A stretch of 64,000 nt of DNA from Orobanche coerulescens (GCA_033398695.1 CM065814.1:21729501-21793500); one strand, 5' to 3'. Shown: positions 35,311-46,341, numbered from the stretch's first letter. Notes: generated by a model not told the origin, from the letters alone. Program-made: numbers and translations.

Positions 35311-36091
35311 GTTAGAGCCGTTAGTTTTTGTGTCAACCAATGTGCCTCTAGCTGGTCATTTCCTGTTAAGTAAAGAGCAATCCCCGAAAACTGAGGATGA
35401 TATCAATTATATGAAAAATGTACCTTACTCAAATGCCATTGGCTCGGTCATGTACCTAATGGTCAGCACAAGACCTGGCATAGCTTATTCTGTGAGTTGT
35501 CTTAGTCGATACATGGCTAACCCAGGGGTTTATCATTGGCAAGCCGTCAAATGACTGTTAAGATACTTGAAGGGCTCAACCAGGTATGGTCTTAAATTCT
35601 CTTGACACCCGCAAGGTGTAAAATTGGTTGGATATGTGGATTCTAATTATGCTGCTAATCGTGATAACTGTAAGTCTACTACTTCCTATGTGTTTACTTT
35701 GTGTGGTGCACCGATTAGTTGGAAGTCTCAATTACAACCTATAGTTGCTTTATCCACTACAGAATCTGAGTATGTTGATATAACAGAAGCATTAAAAGAA
35801 GCTATATGGTTAAAAGGACTCTTATCAGAAATCGGTTTTCTAAAGGATAAAGTCGAAGTTTTTTCGGATAGCCAATCCGGTATTCAACTATGCAAGAATC
35901 CAGTTTTTCATGATAGAACGAAACATATTGATGTTCTTTTCCATTTCATACGAGATGTTGTTGCTAAACATATAATCTATCTTGAAAAAATACCGTCCCA
36001 ATTTAATCCTTCAGATATGGGTACTAAGTATTTACCCGTCGAGAAATTTAAATCTTGTTTAAAGAGACTAAATTTTGATTCGATCGAATAA
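35311..36091 (+). pseudogene. Copia RT end and RNase H fragment
   Basis: 3' end of a Ty1/copia pol. VPLAGHFLLS and KNVPYSNAIGSVMYLMV (about 35345-35465) are the RT-RNase H connection. A TGA at 35552-35554 falls in the WQAVKW block and another stop at about 35605. The RNase H continues with YVDSNYAANRDN (about 35635), LSTTESEYV (about 35752), DSQSGIQL and DRTKHIDV, ending at the TAA at 36089-36091. It is a different copia lineage from the Sirevirus-like element. Confidence 0.85.
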
Positions 36092-36263
36092 ATTTCTTGA
36101 ACTTTGTGTTCTTAGGGGATCTCTTTGTGAGTTAGTCTTCTTTGTGAATTCTTTACCTTATTTACTGTGTGTATGTGCAGGTAACCCAAAGATAGGCGAT
36201 GATGAGTTTTCTCCGAAACCCGAAAATGCAATTTGACTGGTTGGCCCAAAAGGTGGAGAAATG

Positions 36264-37050
36264 TTAGTATTTGGCCCAACCAGGCCCAAAACTATATCTC
36301 CCTTTATTTCGGCCCATATCACTTAGTGCTGGCCCAGCCCATTTGGCAGTCCTGATGAACGGGAGCCGTCCGATCCAGATTTATTACCTACTCCAAATCT
36401 GGACCGTCCGATCTCCCTTATATAATCCTAACCCTAACCCCTATCTCCCTCATTTCACCGCCTCCACCCTTCTTCCCCCTTTCTCTTATTCTCTCTCCCG
36501 TAAAGTCCCTCTCTCTCGGTCAACCTTCGATTTTTTTCCGATTCTCCCTTCCTCCCTCCCTCGTGAGCGCTTGAATATCTCAATGGAATCCTTTGGATTC
36601 CCTCCTTGTGTGTATATAAGTCCCGGGGTTGGAGTTTGGGAGGGACATCGGGAAGAAAATCGATTTGTGCCTTGAGTATCCGAGTGAAAACAAGAGTGAT
36701 ATCTTTGTTGTGATATCAGGATTGAGGTTTTCTGGGTTGGTGAAGGTGCTACCGGGCTGTGTGCCGGCCGGCGGTGGTTCGTCGTTCGTCCTCTGTGGAA
36801 TCGAACTTTCTTGGTGTCAAATTGCAAAGGGTTCGGAAGATCTAAGCCTACACATTCGTTCCGAAAAAGGGGTTTTTCTAGATCTTAATTCATCTTCGTT
36901 TGTATTGCTTTTCTTGGTGATTTTGTGCAATATATATATTTTATACATATATATATATATATTTTGATATTTATACATATATATTATATATATTAGTTAT
37001 ATATATATATATATAAAAATATATATCTGCAGTATACTACATACATATAT
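36264..37050 (+). repeat. 3' LTR of the copia fragment (right end approximate)
   Basis: The purine tract AAAAGGTGGAGAAA directly precedes TGTTAGTATTTGGCCC, a standard copia PPT-LTR junction. It has a TATA box (TTATATAAT, 36418-36426), a long pyrimidine-rich leader, and a (TA)n-rich end at 36931-37022. The exact 3' end was not resolved. A 134-codon open frame in it (36271-36675) is not considered a gene. Confidence 0.65.
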
Positions 37051-37116
37051 ATTTGTTGGACGAGAAAAGTCTCTTCATGTTGGACCTGAAGAATTACAAT
37101 AGAAAATACTTAATAA

Positions 37117-37477
37117 TAGAGGTGGCAAAATGGGTGAGTTGGGATGTTTAAGTAATGGGTCGCGTCAGGTCAGTACAGGTAATCTTGATATGGGCCAATA
37201 CAAATATGGTCTGATTGGGTGGCTTCACAGACATTGTTTGTCCCTTTTTCTTGAAATTTATGTAATATTTAATGTACTAATATGATTACCAAAACTACAT
37301 TATTATAAAACTAATCTTAATTCTTATGAATAAAGAGATTTACAAGGTTGTAAGCATTTAAAATACGCTTTGGGTCACTTTCGACCAATTTGTCAGTTCC
37401 ACTTTTAACCAAGATTGATAAATTGAATCCTTTGACCCTTTAGAGGCAAAATATAACCCAAATCATCCCATTTCTAG
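37117..37477. mobile_element. Short dispersed repeat, copy 1, in REC8 3' intron
   Basis: Begins TAGAGGTGGCAAAATGGG and ends CCCATTTCTAG, partly inverted repeats. Its middle matches the copy at 38797-39110 (AAAATACGCTTTGGG against AAAATACACTTTGGG, with similar flanking text). The GAGGTGGCAAA start resembles plant hAT-type MITEs; the family is inferred. Confidence 0.55.
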
Positions 37478-38796
37478 TTATCTGGGTTGAAACTGGAACC
37501 TCAACATAATACCAGGTGGACCTCACTTATTATTTACTAACCTTCCAGAAATGACAAACTCGTGTCTAGATTCTGAGCTTATGGATTTAACACCATCACC
37601 TGTTACTTGAAATAAGAAAACAAAAAGAAAAGCTAAGAACCATTGATATATTCCTACTATAATCATCAGTGTGAAAGTGTTGAAACCATGATTTATTGCC
37701 ACATAGGAAAACGTCCATCATACTTGAGTTTGCAGGTGTAACTGCCACATCAGCTTCAGCTGCTGTCCCCCCATTAGCCTCAGTTACACTTACTCCATTG
37801 TTTATATGGATGGTTCTCAGAGGATTTCAGTAGGCATCTCATTGTTATCGATATGTGGCATTGGCTTCTCTATGGATACCCCCAATGATCCGGAACCAAC
37901 TCCACTATGGTGATCTTCAAAAGGCTAAAGATCAAAACAAATTATGAGGAATTGCGAGTATTTATTTACTGCGTAAATGAATGCAAACACTTAGAGATGA
38001 ATTTTTTACAAATGAGGTCGGGCCATGATAATTATTTGTTTCTGGTGGTGGTGATGATGACGATGCTGGTGGATGTGGTGGCGGTGTTTCTCCTGAATGC
38101 ATTAAATAACTTTGGTAAGCTATTTATAATAGCTACAACATCTTATAAATATGTTAATTATAGATAAGTCATACCCGAAGGGGAATCAAGCACAGGTTGA
38201 GTACATTTCATCCATTGTTTCAAAAGAGGAGTAGGATAATAGATATCGGTTTTTCCATTTGTAAACAAGCCACAAACTAGAGTAACTGGTGGTAGATCCA
38301 TGAACCTAGCTATCTTTATGGAGTGCATGCTGCCCGAGTGCTGAACGTTTGTGATTTTTGTTATATAGGTTGTGTGATGGTACTTTATACTTGAATATTA
38401 TAAAGAAACAACTGTCATCATATCATTCAGAAACATACCTCTCGCTTTCTTCCTCTGCCGCTTCTTGAGACGATATCAGAAGTGTCCTGAAGCCATGATT
38501 GATACATCGGACCAGGAATTATTGTTTGTTCACAATCCATGACTGGAATTGGGGCCCGTCTTGCTCTTTTTCTAGGTGGTCTTTTAATCTGTGGACTATC
38601 TTGGGCCTACAATATGGAACTTTCACTTAAAACAACTTATATGTAAAATTTATGGTTGGATTGAACCGAATGACTATAAAATCACCTTGTGCTCATCAGA
38701 TTGATGATTGGCATGATCATCTGGATGTTTCTCGGGTATCTCATCAGCTACAAGAACCTAAAGTCAGTAACTATCCACAAATAGTTTTCCAAGACT

Positions 38797-39110
38797 AGAG
38801 GTGGCAAAACGGGCTGTTTTTAGTACAACTCGAAATGGGTGGGTCGGGTATGGTTGACCCACAAACATTTTTTGTCTATTTTTTTCCCCCTTTTGTATAA
38901 ATAGCTAATGCAGGTATATGATTACAAAAATGAACTGATTTTTCAAAACAAAGTGAATTAGAAAGATGTAAGAATTAAAATACACTTTGGGCGATTTTCA
39001 ACGCATTAGACATGTTCCTCTTTTGGCTATTTATTTTAGTTGACCATGTAACTCGTTAGTTAAACCATAAGCAAAATCAACCCATTCATTAATAAACAGG
39101 TTGAAATGTC
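38797..39110. mobile_element. Short dispersed repeat, copy 2, in REC8 intron 10
   Basis: Begins TAGAGGTGGCAAAACGGGC, matching the start of copy 1, with matching central sequence. The right end is approximate. It lies wholly inside the REC8 intron 38748-39163, so it need not affect coding. Confidence 0.55.
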
Positions 39111-39971
39111 CAAATGTATACATGACTGAAAGACTGAAAATTAAGAAGGTAAGTGATGCATACGGTTTTGAGGCTCGTCTAGTGGAGGTGGAGAGGGGAC
39201 AAGAGTATCTGGCAGGTCAGTATGGTTATGGGTAGGAAACTTCTCTTGTCTCCCTTCGTTTTGTTCAATGTAGTCGCCTTCAATGTCAAACCTGGTGCGA
39301 CAGATTTCCAAATTATTTTCCCCATTAAGTTCTTTCTAAGTAAGGTCAGCTATAATGGTCAACCGATTTTGATTAAAACTCAAGAAGTGAAACCAATTAC
39401 AGTAAGTATAGAGTGTTTCTATCATTCAAAAATATTACAAGAATTCAAATCAGTTTTATCTAAAAGAAATGCAGATATTACAAGGATACAATAATACATA
39501 CTTAGAGTAAAGCTCCCTCTAACGATGCAATATATAGCAAGCACAAGTTGTACCCGCAACAGATTTAGATAGCTACATTACCATCACAACTAAGCAACTT
39601 ACCTCTCAAACTGATTGAAAAGTCCTGCATCAGTCTGGTGTGAATCAAAGCGATCAAATATCGTGATATGCTCAATATCAACTGAGAAAAAAATATCATC
39701 AGGTAACGTTTGGCAGATTTGTACTTCGTCTGCATGAAATAAATATAAAACATGTTTTTGGATGAAGTTTGAAAACCTTGATGATGATCATGAGGCAGGT
39801 CAGCTTCCCCCTGGTTGTGGCTGATGTACGAATCATCTATGTTGTCAAAATTCTACATAAAAAAAAGACACGGGCTCTGAATGTTTGAACTTTAACGTAA
39901 AAAAGAACATTAAGAAAGCTTGTAATGCTTTACAATTTGTTGCATAATTTACCATTTCAGTATAAGCACTT

Positions 39972-40383
39972 TGTTGGAATAGTTGTTAAAAATGAAAGTG
40001 GGGATTTTGTCCCACATTGGTTTGCTATCAAAGTAGGTGGAGACTTTTAGGCTATATAAGGAGTTCCAAGGTCTTTGATACAAATGCACCAATCACTACT
40101 CTTTAGTCTTGTGATTACTTCTAGTTTGAAATTCCTTGCTCTTTATTTTAGAGGGGTAAGAGGTTTTCAAAGGCTTGTAATAGTGTAGGAGTTGGGAGTC
40201 GAGAGCTTGAGAGATTAATCTATGTGATTGTAACAATTTGTCATATAGTGGAGTTTTCTCTCTGGAGGCCCGTGGTTTTTCTCCAGTTTTGGAGTTTCCA
40301 CGTATATTCTTGTGTTATTTATTTTTCTCAATTTTCGTTCTTTGGGAGGGTTGTTGGGGATCTTTGAGACCGTTTTCCCAACA
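39972..40383 (+). repeat. 5' LTR of gag-only element
   Basis: TGTTGGAATAG...TTTCCCAACA. It contains a TATA-like GCTATATAAGG at about 40052-40062, then the leader. Confidence 0.9.
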
Positions 40384-40385
40384 AG

Positions 40386-40397
40386 TGGTATCGGAGA
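40386..40397 (+). other. Primer-binding site of gag-only element
   Basis: TGGTATCGGAGA, two bases after the LTR end; initiator-Met type with two mismatches. The leader after it carries a direct repeat (TTCGTAGTATGCTCTGTGG at about 40428 and 40528). Confidence 0.65.
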
Positions 40398-40793
40398 CAA
40401 GTTCGGGGGAGGTCTCGGTTTTAGAGATTCGTAGTATGCTCTGTGGTTGCAGCTTTGTCTGAGCTTCCACATCAGAAACGAATTTTCTATTTGGTCGTAT
40501 TGGAAGGTGTCTTGGTGCTTTGAAGGTTCGTAGTATGCTCTGTGGTTGCAGCTTGGTCTGACCTTCCACATCAGAAATGAGGATTTGGTTGACTGTTTTG
40601 TGTACGATAGGATTATATACAAGCTGGGAGTGTTTATATCCAGCGAAGGTTCTGGCTAGGAAAGACTTGGTATTTAAGCGTGTCCGTTGTGACCCACCTC
40701 TCTTTCCTGGGAATCCTTTGTTGGGTATATTACTTATATAGGCTTGGTGTATATTTTCTAGTATACAACACTATTTTTGAAGATACAGATACG

Positions 40794-41588
40794 ATGTCAA
40801 AGTACAGTCCCATGAGGTTCGATGTAGAGAAATATGATGGAAGAATCAACTTTGGTTTGTGGCAAGTTCAAGTCAAGGATGTGTTGATTCAGTCTGGGTT
40901 ACACAAGGCGTTGAGGGGGAAACCAACCCCTGTTTCTAGCGCGGAATCAAGCACCAGTAAAGTCGATGATGAAGAATGGGAAGATTTGGATTTGAGAGCG
41001 GCAAGTGCAATTCGTTTGTCTCTAGCAAAAAATGTTCTTGCAAATGTGCATGGGATATCAACGGCAAAGGATCTTTGGGAGAAACTTGAGCAGTTGTATC
41101 AAGGCAAAGGCATCTCAAATCGGTTGTATCTCAAGGAACAGTTTCATACTCTTCGTATGAATGGAGATACAAAAATTTCAGATCATCTAAGTGTTCTTAA
41201 TAACATCGTGTCAGAATTGGAGGCTATCGGAGTGAAGGTTGAAGATGAGGATAAAGCACTGAGGCTCATATTATCTTTGCCATCTTCCTATGAGCATATG
41301 AAGCCCATTTTGATGTATGGGAAAGAGACCCTGAAGTATGCAGATGTTACTGGAAAACTCTTGTCCGAGGAGAAAAGACTGGAGAGTAGCAGCCATGCTT
41401 CGTCAGAAGGAACGATTATGATATGCAGGAACGGGAAGAAGAAGAAATCACAGAAGATTCCGATATGCTGGAAGTGTGGACAGTCTGGACATGTCAAGAG
41501 TAATTGTCCAGGTGGAGCGGACTCGGCAAAATGCTCCAATTCTGCTAACAATGTCTCCGTCGTCACTGACGGTGAAGAATTCTTTTGA
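40794..41588 (+). CDS. gag: Gag protein with UBN2-type domain and zinc knuckle
   Basis: 264 codons, uninterrupted. I chose the ATG at 40794 (MSKYSPMRFDVEKYDG) because copia gag proteins of this type start just before the FDVEKYDGRINFGLW block; the frame is open further upstream. A UBN2/gag-polypeptide domain covers residues 10-200 (AASAIRLSLAKNVL, LWEKLEQLYQ, LSLPSSYEH). It is followed by a basic stretch and a canonical CX2CX4HX4C knuckle (CWKCGQSGHVKSNC). It would form virus-like particles and package element RNA. It ends EEFF at the point where a full copia polyprotein would continue into protease. This is the only apparently intact retroelement gene in the window. Confidence 0.85.
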   Translation: MSKYSPMRFDVEKYDGRINFGLWQVQVKDVLIQSGLHKALRGKPTPVSSAESSTSKVDDEEWEDLDLRAASAIRLSLAKNVLANVHGISTAKDLWEKLEQLYQGKGISNRLYLKEQFHTLRMNGDTKISDHLSVLNNIVSELEAIGVKVEDEDKALRLILSLPSSYEHMKPILMYGKETLKYADVTGKLLSEEKRLESSSHASSEGTIMICRNGKKKKSQKIPICWKCGQSGHVKSNCPGGADSAKCSNSANNVSVVTDGEEFF

Positions 41589-41974
41589 GAATTTGGCATC
41601 CCCATGGTATGCCCGTTACCATGGAAAGGGATGTGTCTTTTTGTTAGCGGGTTCACGGATTTACACATGGGCATTGAGTTGGCATTGATGCAAGATGTGT
41701 GGTGAAGATTGATGTCGAGGGCTGATGAACTTATGGGTGACCAACAGGGAAGTTGTACCATAAACATTTCAGCAAGTTTTTCGGCATGTGCCGAGGGTTC
41801 TTAAAATGGTTGATTCTAAGTGGTTGAAAATTCTTAGAATGGTTTATTCTAAGTGTTTTACTCATATGGTGGAGTAGGTTATTCTCTTTTGAGGATGATG
41901 GTTCTTTGTGTTAAGAATCATGATTGTCGATGAAGATAATGGTGTTTTCTTTCATGTTTTAACAAGGTGGAGAT

Positions 41975-42386
41975 TGTTGGAATAGTTGTTAAAAATGAAA
42001 GTGGGGATTTTGTCCCACATTGATTTGCTATCAAAGTAGGTGGAGACTTTTAGGCTATATAAAGAGTTCCAAGGTCTTTGATACAAATGCACCAATCACT
42101 ACTCTTTAGTCTTGTGATTACTTCTAGTTTGAAATTCCTTGCTCTTTATTTTAGAGGGGTAAGAGGTTTTCAAAGACTTGTAATAGTGTAGGAGTTAGTA
42201 GTCGAGAGCTTGAGAGATTAGTCTATGTGATTGTAACAATTTGTCATATAGTGGAGTTTTCTCTCTGAAGGCCCGTGGTTTTTCTCCGGTTTTGGAGTTT
42301 CCACGTATATTCTTGTGTTATTTATTTTTCTCAATTTTCGTTCTTTGGGAGGGTTTTTGGGGATCTTTGAGGCTGTTTTCCCAACA
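41975..42386 (+). repeat. 3' LTR of gag-only element
   Basis: Same length as the 5' LTR with few substitutions. It is preceded by AACAAGGTGGAGAT, the PPT. Confidence 0.9.
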
Positions 42387-43883
42387 CACTTCTGTGTATC
42401 CCAATTAGTGTGTCTGAGTTAGAAAATTGAAGATGTTGCTCCTCTGCTAAGTCTGAGATTTGGTCATCAGGGAGTGTAACAGCTTCGTATCTACAATAAT
42501 GTATCGATATATAGATTACCTTAGACCATGTTATCAAAGTCCATCGATTCTTCAAACAAAATTTTGTCAATATGCATCAATAACATATTTTACGAGAACT
42601 ACAAAGCATTAAAAGGAAGTCTAACACTGTAATGTATGTCCATTATCAAACAAAACTGCAATATTAATTAGTCCCTTTTCTGATAGTTACTATTCTAAGG
42701 CTGCCACATAGCAAAGGCTTTCCAATTTTCAAATGCATAATAATTAATATCATACAGAAATTGAGATGTAAAGAAAAAATGCAACATAACTGTTAAAAAT
42801 CAACATATGGAACAGAATTGGAGACATACTTGGCCTGAGTCTTGCCCTTAGGAAGTACGGTAGGATCTCGAGCAGGTTTCACCTTCCAGGTTTCATTAAT
42901 CTCCACCTATAAGATACACTTAACCGATTTTCATAACGTAAATCAAAAAACAAACATGGAAAACATAAAAAAGGGGGTTTGAGAGCAAACGAGAAGACGG
43001 GTCACATCCTCTGCAAATAACAAGAAATGCAGTTAGTAGCAAAACATATTAACACAAACAATAAACGAACAAATTTATCAAACGAAAAGAGACTCGCCAA
43101 AGAGAAGTTCAACTTTCCGCTCGAATACAATAACGACTCCACCTGAGAATCGATAACATCGATATCAGATAACACATTATGTCGACGAAATAGACAGATA
43201 AATAAGAAGATTATCTAACTTTACCCATGAGGATTCCAGATAGTCTAAGAGCCATTGGTACTGTTGGATTCAATATTTCGTCACTGCAATTTTAATCATA
43301 AATTAAATTCAAAAACAGAATAAACACTAGTAATTATAATTATAAAAAATAAAAATAAAATAGATTCAAAATTAATTAAAAAATAAAAACCAGATGTTGA
43401 TGATGTTCAATTTGTTGAGATTCCTTCTATTGATTTTCTGGTGCAGTGTTGCTTCCCTCCTAATTAAAAATAAAATAAAATTCACACCAACAAATTATGA
43501 ATTAAAATTATATTAAATTCAAACTGAAATCCACATGCAGAGGATTATGACAAAAATAAAAATCTATATAAAATTAAACAATCACTAAATAACACAAAAC
43601 CTATATAAAAGCACAAACTAATTTATACGAATATATATTTGTAATAAATAAAAAGCTTCGTTTGATCGGAAACACGAAATCGCAATGAACGGATAAAATT
43701 TGGACGAAACAATTGAATACGAGCAGAAATAAACCGAAGATTATGTTTTTTATTGGAAAAAATGGTACACACACACATGTATATATATACAGATAAGTAT
43801 ATGAAGATGATGGAAAAATGAAGAAGGTACCAGATTTGACCGAGGGGAGCTTTGCGAGCAAGTAGCTGGTGAGAGTAGAACAT

Positions 43884-44274
43884 TTTTCTTCAATTCTTCT
43901 CAATAATGAATTTTTAGCAAATTTGATGGCGGTTTTTATTTTTATATGTTAAAAATGTGTGTTTTTGGTGTGTGGATTGTGAAGATGATCTGGGTATCGG
44001 GTCGTATAATGGCTAAAGACAGAATCGTTAATACAAGCAGATTAAACGAACATAATTATTACAATTATATTCAACGGGAAAAGGATCAAGGATTACACGG
44101 CAACTAATGAACCTATAAAACTAATATAATTATTGAAATAAATCCCAAGAACAAGCTGACCCCAAAAAGGGGAATTCGATCGTCCAGAACCGATCTGTAA
44201 ATCACAATGATACGTTCAAGTTAGCCGAGATAAAGATAATACCGATCGAAATACACCAAGCAATAAAGACTGCA
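43884..44274. other. Region upstream of the REC8-like start
   Basis: AT-rich sequence that would include the 5' UTR and promoter of the minus-strand REC8-like gene. No unambiguous TATA box or element was recognised. Confidence 0.4.
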
Positions 44275-44312
<38 letters not shown>

Positions 44313-44354
44313 GATATATATATATACACTATATATTATAAATCTGAATAGACA

Positions 44355-44408
<54 letters not shown>
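44275..44408. repeat. (AT)n microsatellites
   Basis: Two long TA runs, about 44275-44309 and 44356-44408, separated by a short non-repetitive stretch. Confidence 0.9.
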
Positions 44409-44410
<2 letters not shown>

Positions 44411-44530
44411 CAACAACAACAACATTACCTAACGCTCAATCTGCCTCGCAAAAGCGGGGTAAGAGATCGGATACACTTTACCCCGTCTTAACACAGAGAG
44501 GCTGTTTCCGGATGATTCAAAATGAAAATT
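44409..44530 (-). mobile_element. Au-like SINE, 5'-truncated
   Basis: On the minus strand, CCGGAAACAGCCTCTCTG is followed by GGGGTAAAGTGTATCCGATC and finishes in GTTGTTGTTGTTG (at about 44409). Those are the hallmark body and TTG tail of plant Au SINEs. The tRNA-like 5' half was not seen. Confidence 0.65.
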
Positions 44531-44780
44531 GCATCAAGAATTGCATGGAATGACTAGTACTTCATGAGAAAAAAAAATACAGCCAGTTTAGTGAGTCATT
44601 TTGTTTTATTCCATTATAATCCAGAACCAAAGAATAAGAATTCTTTGGCTCCAAAAACAATCGAAAATTATATATAACATATATATATATATAATCCAAA
44701 TTGCACGTAAGTATATTTGTTACTTACGTACTTTGTTATATATAATTTTCCATTGTTTATAGCGTGCGTAAGTACATCCT
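44531..44780. other. AT-rich spacer
   Basis: No gene seen. The sequence TTACTTACGTACTTTGTTATATAT near 44717 resembles TACTTACGTAATTTGTTTAT near 46668 on the other side of the Harbinger element. Confidence 0.35.
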
Positions 44781-45085
44781 TTAGGGGAGAGGGAGTGGGA
44801 CTCGAATAGTGAATCGGGTTGAGGTACCTGATCGGCAACACCGCCCCGTGAGGCTCGGGTAGTGAAAATCGGGTTGAGCTTCGGCTTCCAAGTCCGATCG
44901 GTGTGTGTGTTTTGTTTTGTTTTTTCTTCTTTTTCTTTTTGAAAAAAACGGCCGTTTCCAACGACTATTTGCATTAAATAAAAAAAAATCCCTTTAAAAC
45001 CAAACCTTTTCAACTCATTTTTTCAAAATAAAAACACACAAAACACAAATAAAAACACACACTAATCTTTCAAAAACACAAAACC

Positions 45086-46341
45086 ATGGATCCAAGAAGA
45101 GGTAAAAAAACTTCCACCTCGCAACCACAACAATCTCCGTTAGGATTTAGCCAATTTTATTCTCAAGCATCCCCGAATCAGTTTTACGTTCCACAACCCC
45201 CATCTCCACATCCATTTTACCAATATAATATGGGTCCTCCTCAAATGAATCATCAACACTACAACATCACTACTACAAGCGAGTTCTCCCCGTTCGAAAA
45301 CATTGATGAAGACGTAGAGTACGTACCCGAAGCACAACCACTACCAAACGAAGAAGACGAAGATGAGGAAGTTCAAGAAGTCGATCCGAGAGGGAAGAAA
45401 AAAGCATTCGGGGGGAGGAGGCCCCGTGAACTTTGGTCGCCGGCACAAGAGGAGGCTTTGGCGAAAGCATGGATTCAAATCTCCGAATGTGGTGTTGTTT
45501 TAATGAACAAAAGTCCGACGGTTTTTGGAAACGGATTCTCAAGCATTACGAGGGAACTATGGGTTCGAGTTCACGAACTTTTCATGCGTTGAATACCAAG
45601 TGGAAAACAATGAACACGGCTATGGGTATTTTCAACGGCTACTACCTCCAAGCGGTACAAACTATATTTTTTATTTTACATAATCTATATTTTTTATTTT
45701 ACATAATCTATACTTTTTATTTTACATAATCTATATTTTTTATTTTACATAATCTATATTTTTTATTTTATATATAATGTAGAAACGTGCTAAGGCTAGT
45801 GGGTGCAACGACTTGGACATGGTGAGGCAAGCTGAGTCCGATTACTATACAGCAAAAAAAAAGACAATTTACTCATATCTTGGCGTGGGAGGTTGTCAGA
45901 GGTCATGACAAATGGACGGAGCAAGAATGTTTTCAAGATATTGCCGGTGCGACAAGCAACTCTTCCAAAAGGAAGTCGGGGGAGTATGAATCGGCAAGCA
46001 ACACCGTTCCCGACATGAATGAAGACCCCACCCCTCCACTTTCATCAAGAAAGATGAAAAAGAAGCAAGGCGCATCCTCGTCGATCTCAAGTGTTGCGGA
46101 TGAAATCAACTCCTACACACAAAAGAAGACACAATATTTGGAAGAAAAACGCGAGAAGGATGCTTTGGCAAAATAATTGTTGGCTACACAAATCGAGGGG
46201 GCGAAGTTCAAGAATGCACAACGGGAGATGAAGTTTTTTTTGGAGCCGCATGATCACATTCGCGATCCCGCTATGTTGGAATTCGTTGTTAACCAAAAAC
46301 GTGAAATTGCGGCCAAAGACGGATGGGCTTGCAATTTTTAA
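45086..46341 (+). pseudogene. PIF/Harbinger ORF1 (Myb/SANT-like) pseudogene
   Basis: Myb/SANT-like accessory protein, which in this superfamily helps the transposase enter the nucleus and bind TIRs (family knowledge). The ATG at 45086 begins a Gln/Ser/Pro-rich N-terminus. The SANT-like domain starts at LWSPAQEEALAKAWIQIS (about 45432-45485), then the frame shifts at about 45485-45510 and continues as KSDGFWKRILKHYEG, SSRTFHALNTKWKTMN and YLQA. An intron at 45655-45782 is followed by KRAKASGCNDLDMVRQ. A second shift occurs at an A9 run (about 45855). WEVVRGHDKWTEQE leads to a TAA at 46174-46176, and the remaining frame ends FFLEPHDHIRDP...WACNF at 46341. Many plant homologues are misnamed glutathione S-transferase T3-like. 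Confidence 0.75.
45661..45775 (+). repeat. Minisatellite within the ORF1 intron
   Basis: Four to five tandem copies of a 24-27-bp unit, TTTTTATTTTACATAATCTATAT, fill nearly the whole intron. Confidence 0.85.

Larger units (their letters stand above)
39972..42386 (+). mobile_element. Gag-only copia-type LTR element (TR-GAG-like) inside REC8 exon 7
   Basis: 2,415 bp, with 412-bp LTRs at both ends (39972-40383 and 41975-42386) differing at only a few positions, and a perfect TSD CACTT (39967-39971 and 42387-42391). It has a PBS, one gag gene, the PPT AAGGTGGAGAT before the 3' LTR, and no protease, integrase or RT. This matches the described class of plant terminal-repeat retrotransposons with a GAG domain. 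It needs enzymes in trans (inference). Low LTR divergence suggests a young insertion. Confidence 0.9.
37542..43883 (-). pseudogene. REC8: REC8/SYN1-like meiotic cohesin gene, disrupted and 3'-truncated
   Basis: Alpha-kleisin of meiotic cohesin. Fifteen exons, all phase-compatible: 43883-43831, 43459-43391, 43283-43225, 43142-43098, 43010-42991, 42906-42830, 42490-42387+39966-39953, 39852-39777, 39729-39603, 39291-39164, 38747-38686, 38606-38439, 38313-38175, 37914-37724, 37599-37542. The start MFYSHQLLARKAPLGQIW is the kleisin N-terminal SMC3-binding module, continuing through ILNPTVPMALRLSGILMGG and VEINETWKVK. LPKGKTQAK, RFDIEGD and EQTIIPGPMYQSWLQDTSDI favour REC8 over mitotic RAD21. Intron 4 uses a GC donor. 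Exon 7 is cut by an LTR element, exon 14 is frameshifted (TGA at 37819-37817), and the C-terminal winged-helix exons are not found. About 463 codons remain, against roughly 600 in the family. Confidence 0.9.

Noticed and set aside
36271..36675. 134-codon open frame
   Set aside because: Lies in the copia LTR leader; Pro/Ser-rich from pyrimidine tracts; no family resemblance.
37542..43883. Functional REC8 gene
   Set aside because: Exonic retroelement insertion, frameshift in exon 14 and missing C-terminus together make function unlikely from this copy.
43601..43903. 100-codon minus-strand frame starting MRRIEEK
   Set aside because: A shadow frame over REC8 exon 1 and its intron; the real start is MFYSHQLL at 43883.
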